The position numbers and the translations under genes are program-made. From the NCBI GenBank assembly GCA_025361565.1, contig JANYKN010000104.1, positions 1 to 64,000 of the forward strand: a DNA stretch of 64,000 nt. The letters are read 5' to 3'. Shown here in pieces: positions 1-7,206 of this stretch (position 1 is its first letter; each line of letters opens with the position of its first letter). Under the pieces are notes generated by a model, which saw only the letters and a list, made by a program, of their open reading frames with translations, searched no databases and was not told the DNA's origin. This DNA is from Bacteroidota bacterium (lineage in GTDB: Bacteria > Bacteroidota > Bacteroidia > Bacteroidales > NBLH01).

Positions 1-291
1 GTAAAGGGGAAAGTTAAATACAAATACATCTCCTCTTTTAATCTCACCCCTTCCTTTGTGCCAATTGTATTCGAGTTTTTTTTCAAATAGCAGTTTCCAA
101 ACATTGAGTACACGCGGGCCATAACTCATTTTGTTTACTAATATATAATCGCCTGGTTCTAAAGTGGGCGACATGGAGGGGCTTGGTATTTTATACAGCG
201 CAATAAAGTATATGCGTAGAATTGCAACAAATATAATAAAAGTAACACCCAACCATAAATTGGTAATATGTTTGTTAAATCGTCTATTCAT
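1..291 (-). CDS. lepB: Signal peptidase I, N-terminal part (cut by window edge)
   Basis: This would remove signal peptides from exported proteins at the inner membrane. Reading leftward from the ATG at 291, a membrane anchor (residues about 11-33) is followed by SPSMSPTL, where Ser39 is the expected catalytic nucleophile of the S26 family. After that come PGDYILVNKMSYGPRV and RGDVFVFNFPL, the family's substrate-binding box and the start of the box before the catalytic Lys. The general-base Lys lies beyond position 1, so only 97 codons are visible. It is the last visible gene downstream of the peptide locus on the same strand, but about 380 bases separate them. Confidence 0.85.
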   Translation of the reverse strand, partial: MNRRFNKHITNLWLGVTFIIFVAILRIYFIALYKIPSPSMSPTLEPGDYILVNKMSYGPRVLNVWKLLFEKKLEYNWHKGRGEIKRGDVFVFNFPLY

Positions 292-670
292 AACCTTGTA
301 TATAATAATAAAATCTCTTGAGACTTTCAAATAATTCAGTTTGTTTTATAATTAATGAGAACAATTATACAGAAATAAAGAATTCTTATATTTAAGAATT
401 TCTATTCCTAAAACCCTTATGCTTTTATATAATAACTTATTAAACACGTGACTAAAGTAATATTTACTAGATCTGCATTTCCAAGCAATAAAAAGGTAAG
501 AATAAAGAAATAGGGAAAGAAATTTTATAATCATAATAAATAAAACAACAAAATCTGGAGATCTTATTATGTTTAAGATTGGTATTATATAACTTGTTTT
601 GACAAAAATGTTAAAAGTTCTTTAAATACATGTTTGAAATGAATTATTTCAAACATGCATTTTCAAAATC
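292..670. other. Intergenic stretch without a convincing gene
   Basis: Very AT-rich. The only open stretch (352-534, minus) encodes 60 residues rich in Phe, Tyr, Lys and Leu, as random AT-rich DNA does, and I do not call it. The imperfect inverted pair TGTTTGAAAT (630-639) and ATTTCAAACA (646-655) forms a hairpin just past the end of the 671-934 gene and may end its transcript. Confidence 0.4.
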
Positions 671-934
671 TTAATTAACTGGTTTGGATTTCTTCTCAGT
701 TCTGTTAAAAACTAATATTGCACAACAAGCGCCAGCCCCATCTTTCCCACTGCCTACTTCGCAATCGTTACCACTACAATCTGGTAGAACTATTCTTGCG
801 GATGCATTTTGAATACCAAGAGACTCGCTCAAGGTTCCATTTAATATGTCAACTTGAGATGCCTTTAAATTGACAATCATACCTATTGACATAACAAATA
901 AACCAAATACCGAAATAATAAATAACTTTCTCAT
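671..934 (-). CDS. NVEAL-like small secreted peptide precursor with Cys-rich tail
   Basis: An 87-residue protein with a Lys/Arg start, a hydrophobic segment (residues about 4-21), then VNLKASQ and a short linker before a tail with Cys residues (DCSGNDCEVG, later GACCAIL). The layout matches the NVEAL family of Bacteroidota: an export signal ending near a V/F-N-V/L-N motif, a short propeptide-like stretch, then a variable Cys-bearing C-terminus. The match is weaker here than in the two peptides at 6445-6967, and the family's function is not established. It lies 57 bases downstream of the split thioredoxin-like gene. That context suggests a cargo peptide of the locus, which is inference. Confidence 0.5.
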   Translation of the reverse strand: MRKLFIISVFGLFVMSIGMIVNLKASQVDILNGTLSESLGIQNASARIVLPDCSGNDCEVGSGKDGAGACCAILVFNRTEKKSKPVN

Positions 935-991
935 ATGAAATTAATTAAATTAATGCCGGATTTTTTAAATTGGCATTCCAGCACAGCCATT

Positions 992-1363
992 TTATCTTTT
1001 GAAATAATTTATAAGTTTATTAAAGTATGGATCACTTATCGAATCATTGCTAGAGGCATGAAGAGGAAATTCAATTTCAAAATCTTTACTCGACTTAAAA
1101 TAAAATGGGGGATATCTACTTGTATCTTTTTCCATAGGTATATCGAAATTCTGGATTGTACGAAAACAATTAAATCCGATTTTTTTTTCTTGCATAAGTA
1201 TCTTTAACTGTAACTTATTTGAAGTCTTATAAATAAAAATAATCCTATTATTCCCAATACTATCTGCCAACCGTTTTAATAAATTCAGATTATCTTGTAC
1301 ACACGGAGGGCAAGTATTTTCATGTGCAACATAAATAAATGTCTCCTTCTTAATAATATCCAA
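992..1363 (-). CDS. Thioredoxin-fold domain with CPPC motif (C-terminal half of a split gene)
   Basis: The reading frame opens with TTG at 1361-1363 and encodes a compact thioredoxin-like domain: a beta strand (KETFIYVAH) leads into ENTCPPCVQDNLNLLKRLAD, a redox-type CxxC at the start of a helix. The family would shuttle disulfides or electrons on the outer face of the inner membrane. The upstream frame (1285-1620) supplies a membrane anchor and linker and runs directly into this domain after a -1 shift, so the two together look like one gene. A stop codon lies 6 bases before the TTG in this frame, so independent translation would have to begin right at the domain edge. Best read as the C-terminal part of a frameshifted or separately initiated protein. 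Confidence 0.55.
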   Translation of the reverse strand: MDIIKKETFIYVAHENTCPPCVQDNLNLLKRLADSIGNNRIIFIYKTSNKLQLKILMQEKKIGFNCFRTIQNFDIPMEKDTSRYPPFYFKSSKDFEIEFPLHASSNDSISDPYFNKLINYFKR

Positions 1364-1620
1364 ATTTTAAATGTATCATTTTCGGAATTAATTAATTGTA
1401 TATTATTAATTTTCATTTTTGCGGATAAAAATTCATTTTTTCTTGCAGCCTTAATCTTATCATTTTCATATTCAAGTTCATTATATTTACTAACTATAGT
1501 ATCAATCATTCCTTTTTGTCCAATAAATTGTTTTATGTTCAAGATTATTAAAATAGCAATAAATATTTCAATTACTCCAATAATAAAAAGACCAAAAATC
1601 CAAACTTTACTATTTCTCAT
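1285..1620 (-). CDS. Membrane anchor plus coiled linker, N-terminal half of the split thioredoxin-like gene
   Basis: ATG at 1620. Residues about 8-29 are a strong transmembrane segment (GLFIIGVIEIFIAILIILNI), followed by a charged helical linker to about residue 85. Beyond the Ile at codon 86 the frame continues for 25 residues that read as out-of-frame sequence (RRRHLFMLHMK). A -1 shift at that codon joins it to the CPPC thioredoxin-like domain at 992-1363. The combined product, about 210 residues, would be a single-pass membrane-tethered thioredoxin, a common architecture in this phylum. Start lies 5 bases downstream of the stop of the propeller lipoprotein, so the two are probably co-transcribed. 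Confidence 0.5.
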   Translation of the reverse strand: MRNSKVWIFGLFIIGVIEIFIAILIILNIKQFIGQKGMIDTIVSKYNELEYENDKIKAARKNEFLSAKMKINNIQLINSENDTFKIWILLRRRHLFMLHMKILALRVYKII

Positions 1621-1625
1621 TTTCT

Positions 1626-2771
1626 TTAATTAATTTTAATTAAAACTATAAGCGGGTTGCTCACTTGTTTGTCAGAAGAGTTAATTTGCATCTTTGATCT
1701 GCCCATGAATTCTTCAAAATCTTTAGGATCTACGATGCATATAAAACTATTTTCAAAGACCCCCTTTATTGTGCATACAGGTAAGAGTTTAGAACTGATT
1801 AGATTAGTAGATAAATATGATTCATTTGACTGTTTTGAGAAAATACAAAAGTCTTTCTGATCTTTATAATCGAAAGAAAATGTTATATACTTGTCATTTT
1901 CAAATAAATTATCGAAAGCTCTAACCTTGGGGCCTTGCACAGATTGGGCAATTATGTAGTCAAGATTTTTTTTTTGCAATTCCTCTTCGGAAAAAGCACA
2001 ATTCCCTAAATCAATTCTATATAAAGATGTAACCTTATTTCTATATAGTTGATATATATTATAATCTAATGGTGCAACCAATAAAATTCTATCATGTTTA
2101 TAAATTATTGATTCTGTATTGAATCTAGCTAAATCGATAGGAATTGGAAGCATCTTACAAATTATATTATGAAAATTATTATAATATATAACATAATTAT
2201 ATACTTCTTCAATTTGGGGCTTAGTAGCAGAGTTATGTAATTTCTCAAAATCTTCAGGTAAAATTCCATGCACAAATACAAGAAAAGTATCTACTCCAAT
2301 TGGCTCAATTGACCGAATTATTGTATTTTTAAGAAATTGGGCTTTTTTGAAATTTAAATCAAGATCATATTCTAACATTTTAAAATTGGCTTGATCAAAG
2401 AGATAGACATTCCCTTTAATACTATCAATATAAAAAGTGTAAGGTCTATTAGTTTCACCTGGGCCATCTCCTTTTTTTGATTTTCCAATAAATTTCCCCT
2501 TCTGATCAAATACAAATAGTGTTTTACTGATGCGTCTATCAAATATATAAAACCTATTTTTGCTATATTTCAAACTAGTAATTTCACCAATTAAGCATGA
2601 ATCATTTGTTTCCAACTCAATAATAGTTTTTATTTCAGTTTTCAGATTAGTGTTTTTACTAGATAAATTAATTTTTATTATATTATTAGTATTGTTATCT
2701 GGCTTGCATTTATTAAATAACATACAAATAAAAAAAATAGGTAAAATTAAATTTGTTTTAAAGTTCATCAT
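1626..2771 (-). CDS. 6-bladed beta-propeller lipoprotein
   Basis: A 381-residue protein with an export signal (residues about 6-22) ending at a Cys (FNKCKPD), consistent with the loose lipobox of this phylum. The N-terminal propeller region carries the family's hallmark: GEITSLKYSKNRFYIFD, then LFVFDQKGKFIGKSKKGDG and PGE, corresponding to the D...FD..GkF......G.GPGE signature of 6-bladed propellers often found beside NVEAL peptide genes in Bacteroidota. Likely displayed in the periplasm or outer membrane, where it may bind a peptide or glycan ligand; no substrate is known. It opens a group with the split thioredoxin-like gene and the 671-934 peptide. Confidence 0.75.
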   Translation of the reverse strand: MMNFKTNLILPIFFICMLFNKCKPDNNTNNIIKINLSSKNTNLKTEIKTIIELETNDSCLIGEITSLKYSKNRFYIFDRRISKTLFVFDQKGKFIGKSKKGDGPGETNRPYTFYIDSIKGNVYLFDQANFKMLEYDLDLNFKKAQFLKNTIIRSIEPIGVDTFLVFVHGILPEDFEKLHNSATKPQIEEVYNYVIYYNNFHNIICKMLPIPIDLARFNTESIIYKHDRILLVAPLDYNIYQLYRNKVTSLYRIDLGNCAFSEEELQKKNLDYIIAQSVQGPKVRAFDNLFENDKYITFSFDYKDQKDFCIFSKQSNESYLSTNLISSKLLPVCTIKGVFENSFICIVDPKDFEEFMGRSKMQINSSDKQVSNPLIVLIKIN

Positions 2772-3524
2772 ATTTTAAAGTTAAATTATTACGGTTTTCC
2801 TTTATGTTTATTATTTATAGTACTGTAAGGTCAATTAAGTATATTATTTAGAGTATTCTTATAATCGAATTATCTCCTTTAAATTAATTCAAACATATTT
2901 TCTAATTTCTTTTTACTTTTCAAACTACTTTTTCTTAAAATCATTTAATATGGATTCTTCAGCATAATTTTTCATCAAATCTGAAAATATATACTCCTGA
3001 AAAGCTTTCATAGTTAGGATAATGAATTTATGTAAGATCATAACTATATTTAATTTAAATAGAATGATAAGTATCTCAGATTATAATACATTACTTATTT
3101 TGCATGGTGTATTTGTTTATTTTTTGCTTTATTTTTGAGCGTTAGTTTATGCATTAATATTAATTAATTCTAAGCGGTATCGTTACAAAAGCTTTCTATC
3201 TTGTGATGGTTATATAAACGTATTTATTCAATAATGTCCTACTTCTTCAATTTGCAACGGTTTCAGATAAATGAGTTAATAACATATCAATTGTTAGATA
3301 TACTTTGAAATTCGGTTTGTAATAAAATGAGTAACAATAGATTTTGAACATTTGCAGATTATAACTTCAACATATTCCGCTTTTATGATACTGTTATCAT
3401 CGTCCAATTTTATGTTACTCAATATATCTTTATCAAATAATGCAATTTTCAAATTAATTATATATTCCGAACCTAGATTTAAAAAAAGATAATTCAACTA
3501 AAAGAATCGACATAAATATTTCAA
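2772..3524. other. Long AT-rich intergenic region inside the peptide locus
   Basis: About 750 bases with no convincing gene. It separates the upstream group (3525-6967) from the downstream group (671-2771), both on the minus strand, so a promoter for the propeller gene is expected here, but I find no good TAnnTTTG match. It contains one short protein-like stretch (2925-3041, listed separately) and a low-complexity open frame at 3294-3497 that I do not believe. The region may hold decayed sequence. Confidence 0.4.
2925..3041 (-). CDS. Possible small ORF or gene remnant
   Basis: ATG at 3041 (or internal ATG at 3011) to TAG at 2925, 38 or 28 codons. The shorter form starts MKAFQEYIFSDLMKNYAEES and reads more like genuine protein than the surrounding AT-rich sequence, with an amphipathic, charged composition. 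I recognise no family. It may be the end of a decayed gene or chance. Confidence 0.18.
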   Translation of the reverse strand: MILHKFIILTMKAFQEYIFSDLMKNYAEESILNDFKKK

Positions 3525-3905
3525 TTATATTCTTAATAAACCAATAGTAATCTTTTTATTACTATCAATATATAACTGTTTAATAGTAGACATTGGCAAT
3601 TTAATTCCAACATAATTTTTATGCAATATCATTAAACTACAGTTGTAATTAGGAACTTTAGTTATAAAATTTCCATTTTTATCAGTATAAGTGCAATTAA
3701 TTGAATCGTTAATTTGGATTTTAACTCCTAAAATTGGTTTTAAATTGGAAACATCTATTATAGTTCCTTTTATTTCTATACTAGAGACCATATCAGAGGA
3801 TTGAGTGATTGCAAAAGCATGGATTGCAATTAAAAATATTATTATAGATACTAGTGGCAATTCTTTCATTAACACTTGTAGCAAATTTTGGTTGAATTTT
3901 AACAT
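3525..3905 (-). CDS. Secreted protein with carboxypeptidase-regulatory-like domain
   Basis: A 126-residue protein with an export signal (residues about 14-33, ending HAFA) and one small beta-sandwich domain of the CarboxypepD-reg type: IEIKGTIIDVSNLKPILGVK, then TYTDKNGNFITKVP, the pattern seen at the start of many TonB-dependent receptors. Here the domain stands alone with no receptor barrel. It begins 6 bases after the thioredoxin-like lipoprotein and is presumably co-transcribed. It could act as an extracytoplasmic binding or scaffolding module; the role is unknown. An internal ATG at codon 13 is an alternative start that gives a more typical signal peptide. Confidence 0.65.
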   Translation of the reverse strand: MLKFNQNLLQVLMKELPLVSIIIFLIAIHAFAITQSSDMVSSIEIKGTIIDVSNLKPILGVKIQINDSINCTYTDKNGNFITKVPNYNCSLMILHKNYVGIKLPMSTIKQLYIDSNKKITIGLLRI

Positions 3906-3911
3906 TTGTTT

Positions 3912-4373
3912 TTAATTATTAAAATTTGTGATTATTGTAAATTTGTTTTTTTCTAAATAATTAATTATTTCAGGATCAAAAGAATTTAGATTTGTAATTT
4001 TTCCCACGTGATTATTTGAGATATGCATAAATAATCCTTTACCACTCAAAATATCATATTTTATAATCTTTGAATTCTTGTCGTAAAATAAATTATGAAC
4101 ATTTTTAATACTGTCAAAGTATTCTTTGTTTTCATTTAAAATTTCTCCAATTAAAACAACATCCAACTTCTTAATTCCTTTTACATCTAATAAATGGAGA
4201 ATATCTTTTGAACAACTTATGCAGGCAACATTTATCATGAAAATGAAATGTTCTTCATTATCAAGGTTTAATTTCAAATATTTTTCATTATATTTTCTGA
4301 ATTCTTTAAGCTCTGGTTGCCCTATATTACCACAAGATGCAAAAATGACTAAAGTAAAAACCAGGTATTTCAT
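3912..4373 (-). CDS. Thioredoxin-fold lipoprotein with CISC motif
   Basis: I choose the internal ATG at 4373 because it gives a compact lipoprotein signal (MKYLVFTLVIFASCGN, lipobox ending ASC); the ATG at 4403 adds ten residues. The mature part has a strand (EEHFIFMINVACISCSKDIL) leading into a helix, the thioredoxin arrangement, with C-I-S-C in the active-site position. Similar short thioredoxin-like lipoproteins accompany propeller and peptide genes in this phylum. The Ser before the second Cys, instead of Pro or His, is atypical, so oxidase or reductase activity is uncertain. With the CPPC protein at 992-1620 it makes two potential disulfide-handling proteins in a locus of Cys-bearing peptides. 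Confidence 0.6.
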   Translation of the reverse strand: MKYLVFTLVIFASCGNIGQPELKEFRKYNEKYLKLNLDNEEHFIFMINVACISCSKDILHLLDVKGIKKLDVVLIGEILNENKEYFDSIKNVHNLFYDKNSKIIKYDILSGKGLFMHISNNHVGKITNLNSFDPEIINYLEKNKFTIITNFNN

Positions 4374-4413
4374 ATAATATTTTAAAATTACTTTATCTTC
4401 CATATATTCTAAT

Positions 4414-5094
4414 TTAATTCATTTTTATAATCTTGCCATTTTTGTCATTAATTATTATAGAATCAATTATCATTTCAGGAACTCTATTTGTAAATAAAAC
4501 AAGACTATCATTCATGAATTCTGGTTCATTAAAACTTTCATAATTACCTTTAACGAATAAATCTTCATGCTTCCAAATAAATTTACCGTTAACCAAATCT
4601 AACTTGCCAATAAAGCCAAGTGTACTAATATATACAGAATTATCTTTTACAGCTGGTCTTGCTAAATTAAGTGCATAAATATGAGTACTCCAAATGATTC
4701 TATTTTGATTGAGAGAAATTCTTTTAGCAGTACTCCCACACGATTCCCCATCTGAATAAACATATAATACTATGATATCATTTTCTATTTGATAAATAAA
4801 CAATTCTGTAATTTGATCTTCTGGTACTATATTAAAGAACAACTTACCATCTTTATAAGCTTTACCTTTAGGAGTAATAAGTATCTTATCACTTCCTAAT
4901 TGAATATGCATAGTATCCGGCCGAATTTCATTTGAATTATTATATTCAACAATTTGAAAAAAAGTAATTTTTACCTTAAGAGCTTCACTACTTAAAATAA
5001 TTTTTCTTTCTGGACTATTATTTTGTCGATCATCTATCTTTTGTATACAATTCGAGAAGAGGAAAAAAGCAACTATTAGTTTAATTATTTTCAT
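4414..5094 (-). CDS. Lipoprotein with PQQ-like beta-propeller repeats
   Basis: A 226-residue protein with a signal ending in a lipobox-like FSNCIQK. The C-terminal half shows repeat units of the PQQ/outer-membrane-assembly propeller type: RISLNQNRIIWSTHIYALNL, then PAVKDNSVYISTLGFIGKLD and NGKFIWKHEDLF, each with the x-G-x-I/x-W turn of such blades. Too short for a full propeller, so it is a partial one or a smaller fold. Likely extracytoplasmic. It lies between the DUF4221-like lipoprotein (53 bases upstream) and the CISC lipoprotein (40 bases downstream of its stop), consistent with one transcript. Confidence 0.5.
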   Translation of the reverse strand: MKIIKLIVAFFLFSNCIQKIDDRQNNSPERKIILSSEALKVKITFFQIVEYNNSNEIRPDTMHIQLGSDKILITPKGKAYKDGKLFFNIVPEDQITELFIYQIENDIIVLYVYSDGESCGSTAKRISLNQNRIIWSTHIYALNLARPAVKDNSVYISTLGFIGKLDLVNGKFIWKHEDLFVKGNYESFNEPEFMNDSLVLFTNRVPEMIIDSIIINDKNGKIIKMN

Positions 5095-5147
5095 ACCACT
5101 GATATTAGTGAATTTATAATTCTGTTTTTAGGATTTTGAAAAAAAAT

Positions 5148-6332
5148 CTATTTTTTAATCTTTTTAATGGCGTTTTCTATATCTAATAATTCAAAACTTA
5201 AAAATCCTTCTTTTGGATTTACATCCTGTATTAATAAACCATCTTTCACAGGTAATATATTATAAAAATTAAATTTTCCTTTAGGCATGTTAATTTCTCC
5301 AATTACCAAAAAATCATCATTCATAACAACTAAAGACCATGCACAATCAAAAAAATCATGCTTTTCTCCACCTTCATTTTTCAATATCTGTTCATGTTTG
5401 CATATTCGGTAAAAAATCTTTCGATATTTATCATAAATAATATTAATATATGCAGGTTCCGATAAGCAAAAATTATACGCTTGCATCGGGCTAGATTCAT
5501 AATTAAATATTTTAAAATCCTCAATATAATTACTCTTTGTGTTGTTCTGAGATATTAAGTTTCCATTTTTTGTGTTATAGACATAAATTAAATGATCATT
5601 TGCAAAAGAAACAATTAATATAGAATCTTTATATGCAAAATTGGGATACTCATAATATATTGAATATTTTATACCCTGCTCGCTACTTTTAAATTTTTCA
5701 GGTAAATTAGCAAAGACATTAATTATTTTTTTATTGCTAATTGAATAAGATGCAATAATCGGTAATTCCCATTTAATTTTAAATGTTTTTTGTTCATAAT
5801 TATATATTGGAAAATATAATTTATTACTTAATTTCTCATAGTAAACTGATTTCGATAAAGGATATAAATGCATCATTAAAAAAATATTTTTGCCATTTAA
5901 TTCGAAATTATCAGGCACTTTGAATAAATTATAGTTTTTAAATGAACTATCTGTCATAATAATAGTCGAGGGATACCTTTTAAACAGAAATATTTCATTT
6001 AAAGAACTCACATAAAACATATCAACTCCATTTATTTTTATGCTATCGTTTCTATTTAATCCTACTTTTTTATGATAAATATTTTTCTTAATATCAAAAA
6101 CATCTAGCAGATTTCTTCTAATATCCAAGCCAAAAAAATAAAAACTACCATTTTCTTCAAGAATTTGTGATATATCATGGGCATAAGTGGATGTATCCGG
6201 TATATTTAGTATAAACTTCGTTTTTGTAATTGGCAGTTGTAATAATTCATTTTTTTTATAAATATTGCTCTCACAACAAACAATTAAAACACTAAATAGC
6301 AAATAAATAATTCCATTAATTTGTATTTTCAT
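5148..6332 (-). CDS. DUF4221-like / propeller-like lipoprotein
   Basis: A 394-residue lipoprotein: the signal (residues about 8-20) ends VCCESN, and the mature protein has regularly spaced beta-rich segments with FD or YD-type turns (FYFFGLDIRRNLLDVFDIKK, LIYVYNTKNGNLISQN, LVVMNDDFLVIGEIN). The length and pattern match the DUF4221 lipoproteins of Bacteroidota, distant relatives of 6-bladed propellers that often sit beside NVEAL peptide genes. No enzymatic motif is visible. It follows the two peptide genes at 6445-6967 by 112 bases. A role in binding the peptides, or a ligand sensed with them, is inference. Confidence 0.55.
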   Translation of the reverse strand: MKIQINGIIYLLFSVLIVCCESNIYKKNELLQLPITKTKFILNIPDTSTYAHDISQILEENGSFYFFGLDIRRNLLDVFDIKKNIYHKKVGLNRNDSIKINGVDMFYVSSLNEIFLFKRYPSTIIMTDSSFKNYNLFKVPDNFELNGKNIFLMMHLYPLSKSVYYEKLSNKLYFPIYNYEQKTFKIKWELPIIASYSISNKKIINVFANLPEKFKSSEQGIKYSIYYEYPNFAYKDSILIVSFANDHLIYVYNTKNGNLISQNNTKSNYIEDFKIFNYESSPMQAYNFCLSEPAYINIIYDKYRKIFYRICKHEQILKNEGGEKHDFFDCAWSLVVMNDDFLVIGEINMPKGKFNFYNILPVKDGLLIQDVNPKEGFLSFELLDIENAIKKIKK

Positions 6333-6444
6333 AGTAAGCTTTTGATAAATTAAAATTCAAATTATAATTATCGAATATCAAATTCAACTGAAGTAAACAG
6401 TTAGCCTTAAATATAAATTTATTAAAGACTAACTTTTGGATCCA

Positions 6445-6699
6445 TTAATTGGCCATTATTACACAATAACAACTTGGATATGCAACATAATAAGGACAAA
6501 CACAATATCCATAATTATATGGAACATGCATGAAATAATTCCCAGGAAAAGGAACAGGATCGCCTAATGCGAGAGCTACTTTACTATTTGAGTTCAATGA
6601 AAATTCAACTTCTTGCTTAGTATTATGGATGTTGACATTAAATGTAAGTAAGACTATGAGAATAAATAAACTTATTCCAATTAAAATTTTCTTTTTCAT
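6445..6699 (-). CDS. NVEAL-like small secreted peptide with CxC...CxC tail
   Basis: An 84-residue precursor. MKKKILIGISLFILIVLLTF is a Lys-rich export signal; it is followed by NVNI, a short polar linker and SNSKVALALGD, closely resembling the F-N-V-N and xNVEALA blocks that define NVEAL-family peptides. The C-terminal tail is rich in Tyr, Pro and Cys (YGYCVCPYYVAYPSCYCVIM), with two C-x-C pairs separated by nine residues. Its first 18 bases are identical to those of the neighbouring 6722-6967 gene, 22 bases upstream, so the pair is probably a tandem duplication with divergent tails. The family has no established function. Confidence 0.72.
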   Translation of the reverse strand: MKKKILIGISLFILIVLLTFNVNIHNTKQEVEFSLNSNSKVALALGDPVPFPGNYFMHVPYNYGYCVCPYYVAYPSCYCVIMAN

Positions 6700-6721
6700 T
6701 TTTATTATGTTTTAATATAAT

Positions 6722-6967
6722 TTATAATGGTTTAAATACACATACGCAACCTTTCAATGGACGATTACAAAAGCAATAGCAAATGCCATTAAGCCATACC
6801 GCTTCACCTGGGGCACCAGATGGAGGATCTGCCACATTTGTACTAAGTGCCTGAGGATTATTCAAGATTGCATTGGTAGTAGTATTATTAGCACCACTAC
6901 TTATATTAAAGCTAATAATAGAAACAATAGTGAGTATACACAATCTAAATAAAATTTTCTTTTTCAT
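6722..6967 (-). CDS. NVEAL-like small secreted peptide with CxCxC...CxC tail
   Basis: An 81-residue precursor, first gene of the locus. The export signal (MKKKILFRLCILTIVSIISF) leads to NISSG, a polar stretch and NPQALSTNVADPP, the position of the NVEAL block. The tail ends GICYCFCNRPLKGCVCVFKP, giving C-x-C-x-C and then C-x-C, the same C-x-C theme as its neighbour. The spacing and near-identical starts suggest duplication. A GAPGE segment just before the Cys tail could be a processing site, but no protease or radical-SAM modifying enzyme is encoded nearby, so maturation other than signal cleavage and disulfide formation is unproven. Confidence 0.68.
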   Translation of the reverse strand: MKKKILFRLCILTIVSIISFNISSGANNTTTNAILNNPQALSTNVADPPSGAPGEAVWLNGICYCFCNRPLKGCVCVFKPL

Positions 6968-7032
6968 CGTAATAATTATTAAAATTTATATAAAGTTTAT
7001 AGAAATATAATTAAGTTATCCAGCGACTTTCA

Positions 7033-7110
7033 TATCTTTGCCCCCAAAGGGGCTAAAAGAACTGATGTTTAATTCCCATTATACCTAGGTTTATAGTATG
7101 CCCCTTTTCT
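7033..7110 (+). ncRNA. Candidate small structured RNA with its own -7 box
   Basis: TATCTTTG at 7033-7040 fits the TAnnTTTG promoter element, although no TTG is found at the -33 spacing. Transcription would start near 7047, at AAAGGGGC (7046-7053), which pairs exactly with GCCCCTTT at 7100-7107. ATAC (7081-7084) pairs with GTAT (7096-7099) just inside that stem, and a T-rich stretch follows. The result is a closed transcript of roughly 60 bases ending like a terminator. A GCCCC/GGGGC hairpin at 7040-7053 resembles GC-rich extragenic palindromes common in this phylum, so a repeat remnant is the main alternative. Confidence 0.25.
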
Positions 7111-7166
7111 ATTTCAATAGAAATTAGACCTACTTATTATTTACAATAGAGAAATGCTTTTTGGCA

Positions 7167-7206
7167 GCTATCCTATGTTTATCAATGTCTTGATATGGTA
7201 GATAGC
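7167..7206. repeat. Nested inverted repeat (hairpin)
   Basis: GCTATC (7167-7172) pairs with GATAGC (7201-7206), and inside it TATCAA (7180-7185) pairs with TTGATA (7190-7195), giving a long two-part hairpin. It is not followed by a clear T-run. Its role is unknown. Confidence 0.4.

Noticed and set aside
352-534. 60-codon minus-strand ORF
   Set aside because: Composition is that of AT-rich noncoding DNA (Tyr, Phe, Lys, Leu), no recognisable domain.
935-1207. 90-codon plus-strand ORF
   Set aside because: Antisense shadow of the CPPC thioredoxin-like domain, with Lys/Phe/Ile-rich translation.
1361-1375. Programmed -1 frameshift signal
   Set aside because: The A/T-rich junction contains TTTAAAA, but in the wrong phase for simultaneous slippage, and no downstream pseudoknot is apparent.
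3294-3497. 67-codon minus-strand ORF in the peptide locus
   Set aside because: Low complexity and no family resemblance. It lies just after the carboxypeptidase-regulatory-like gene, and joining it to that gene gives no sensible product.
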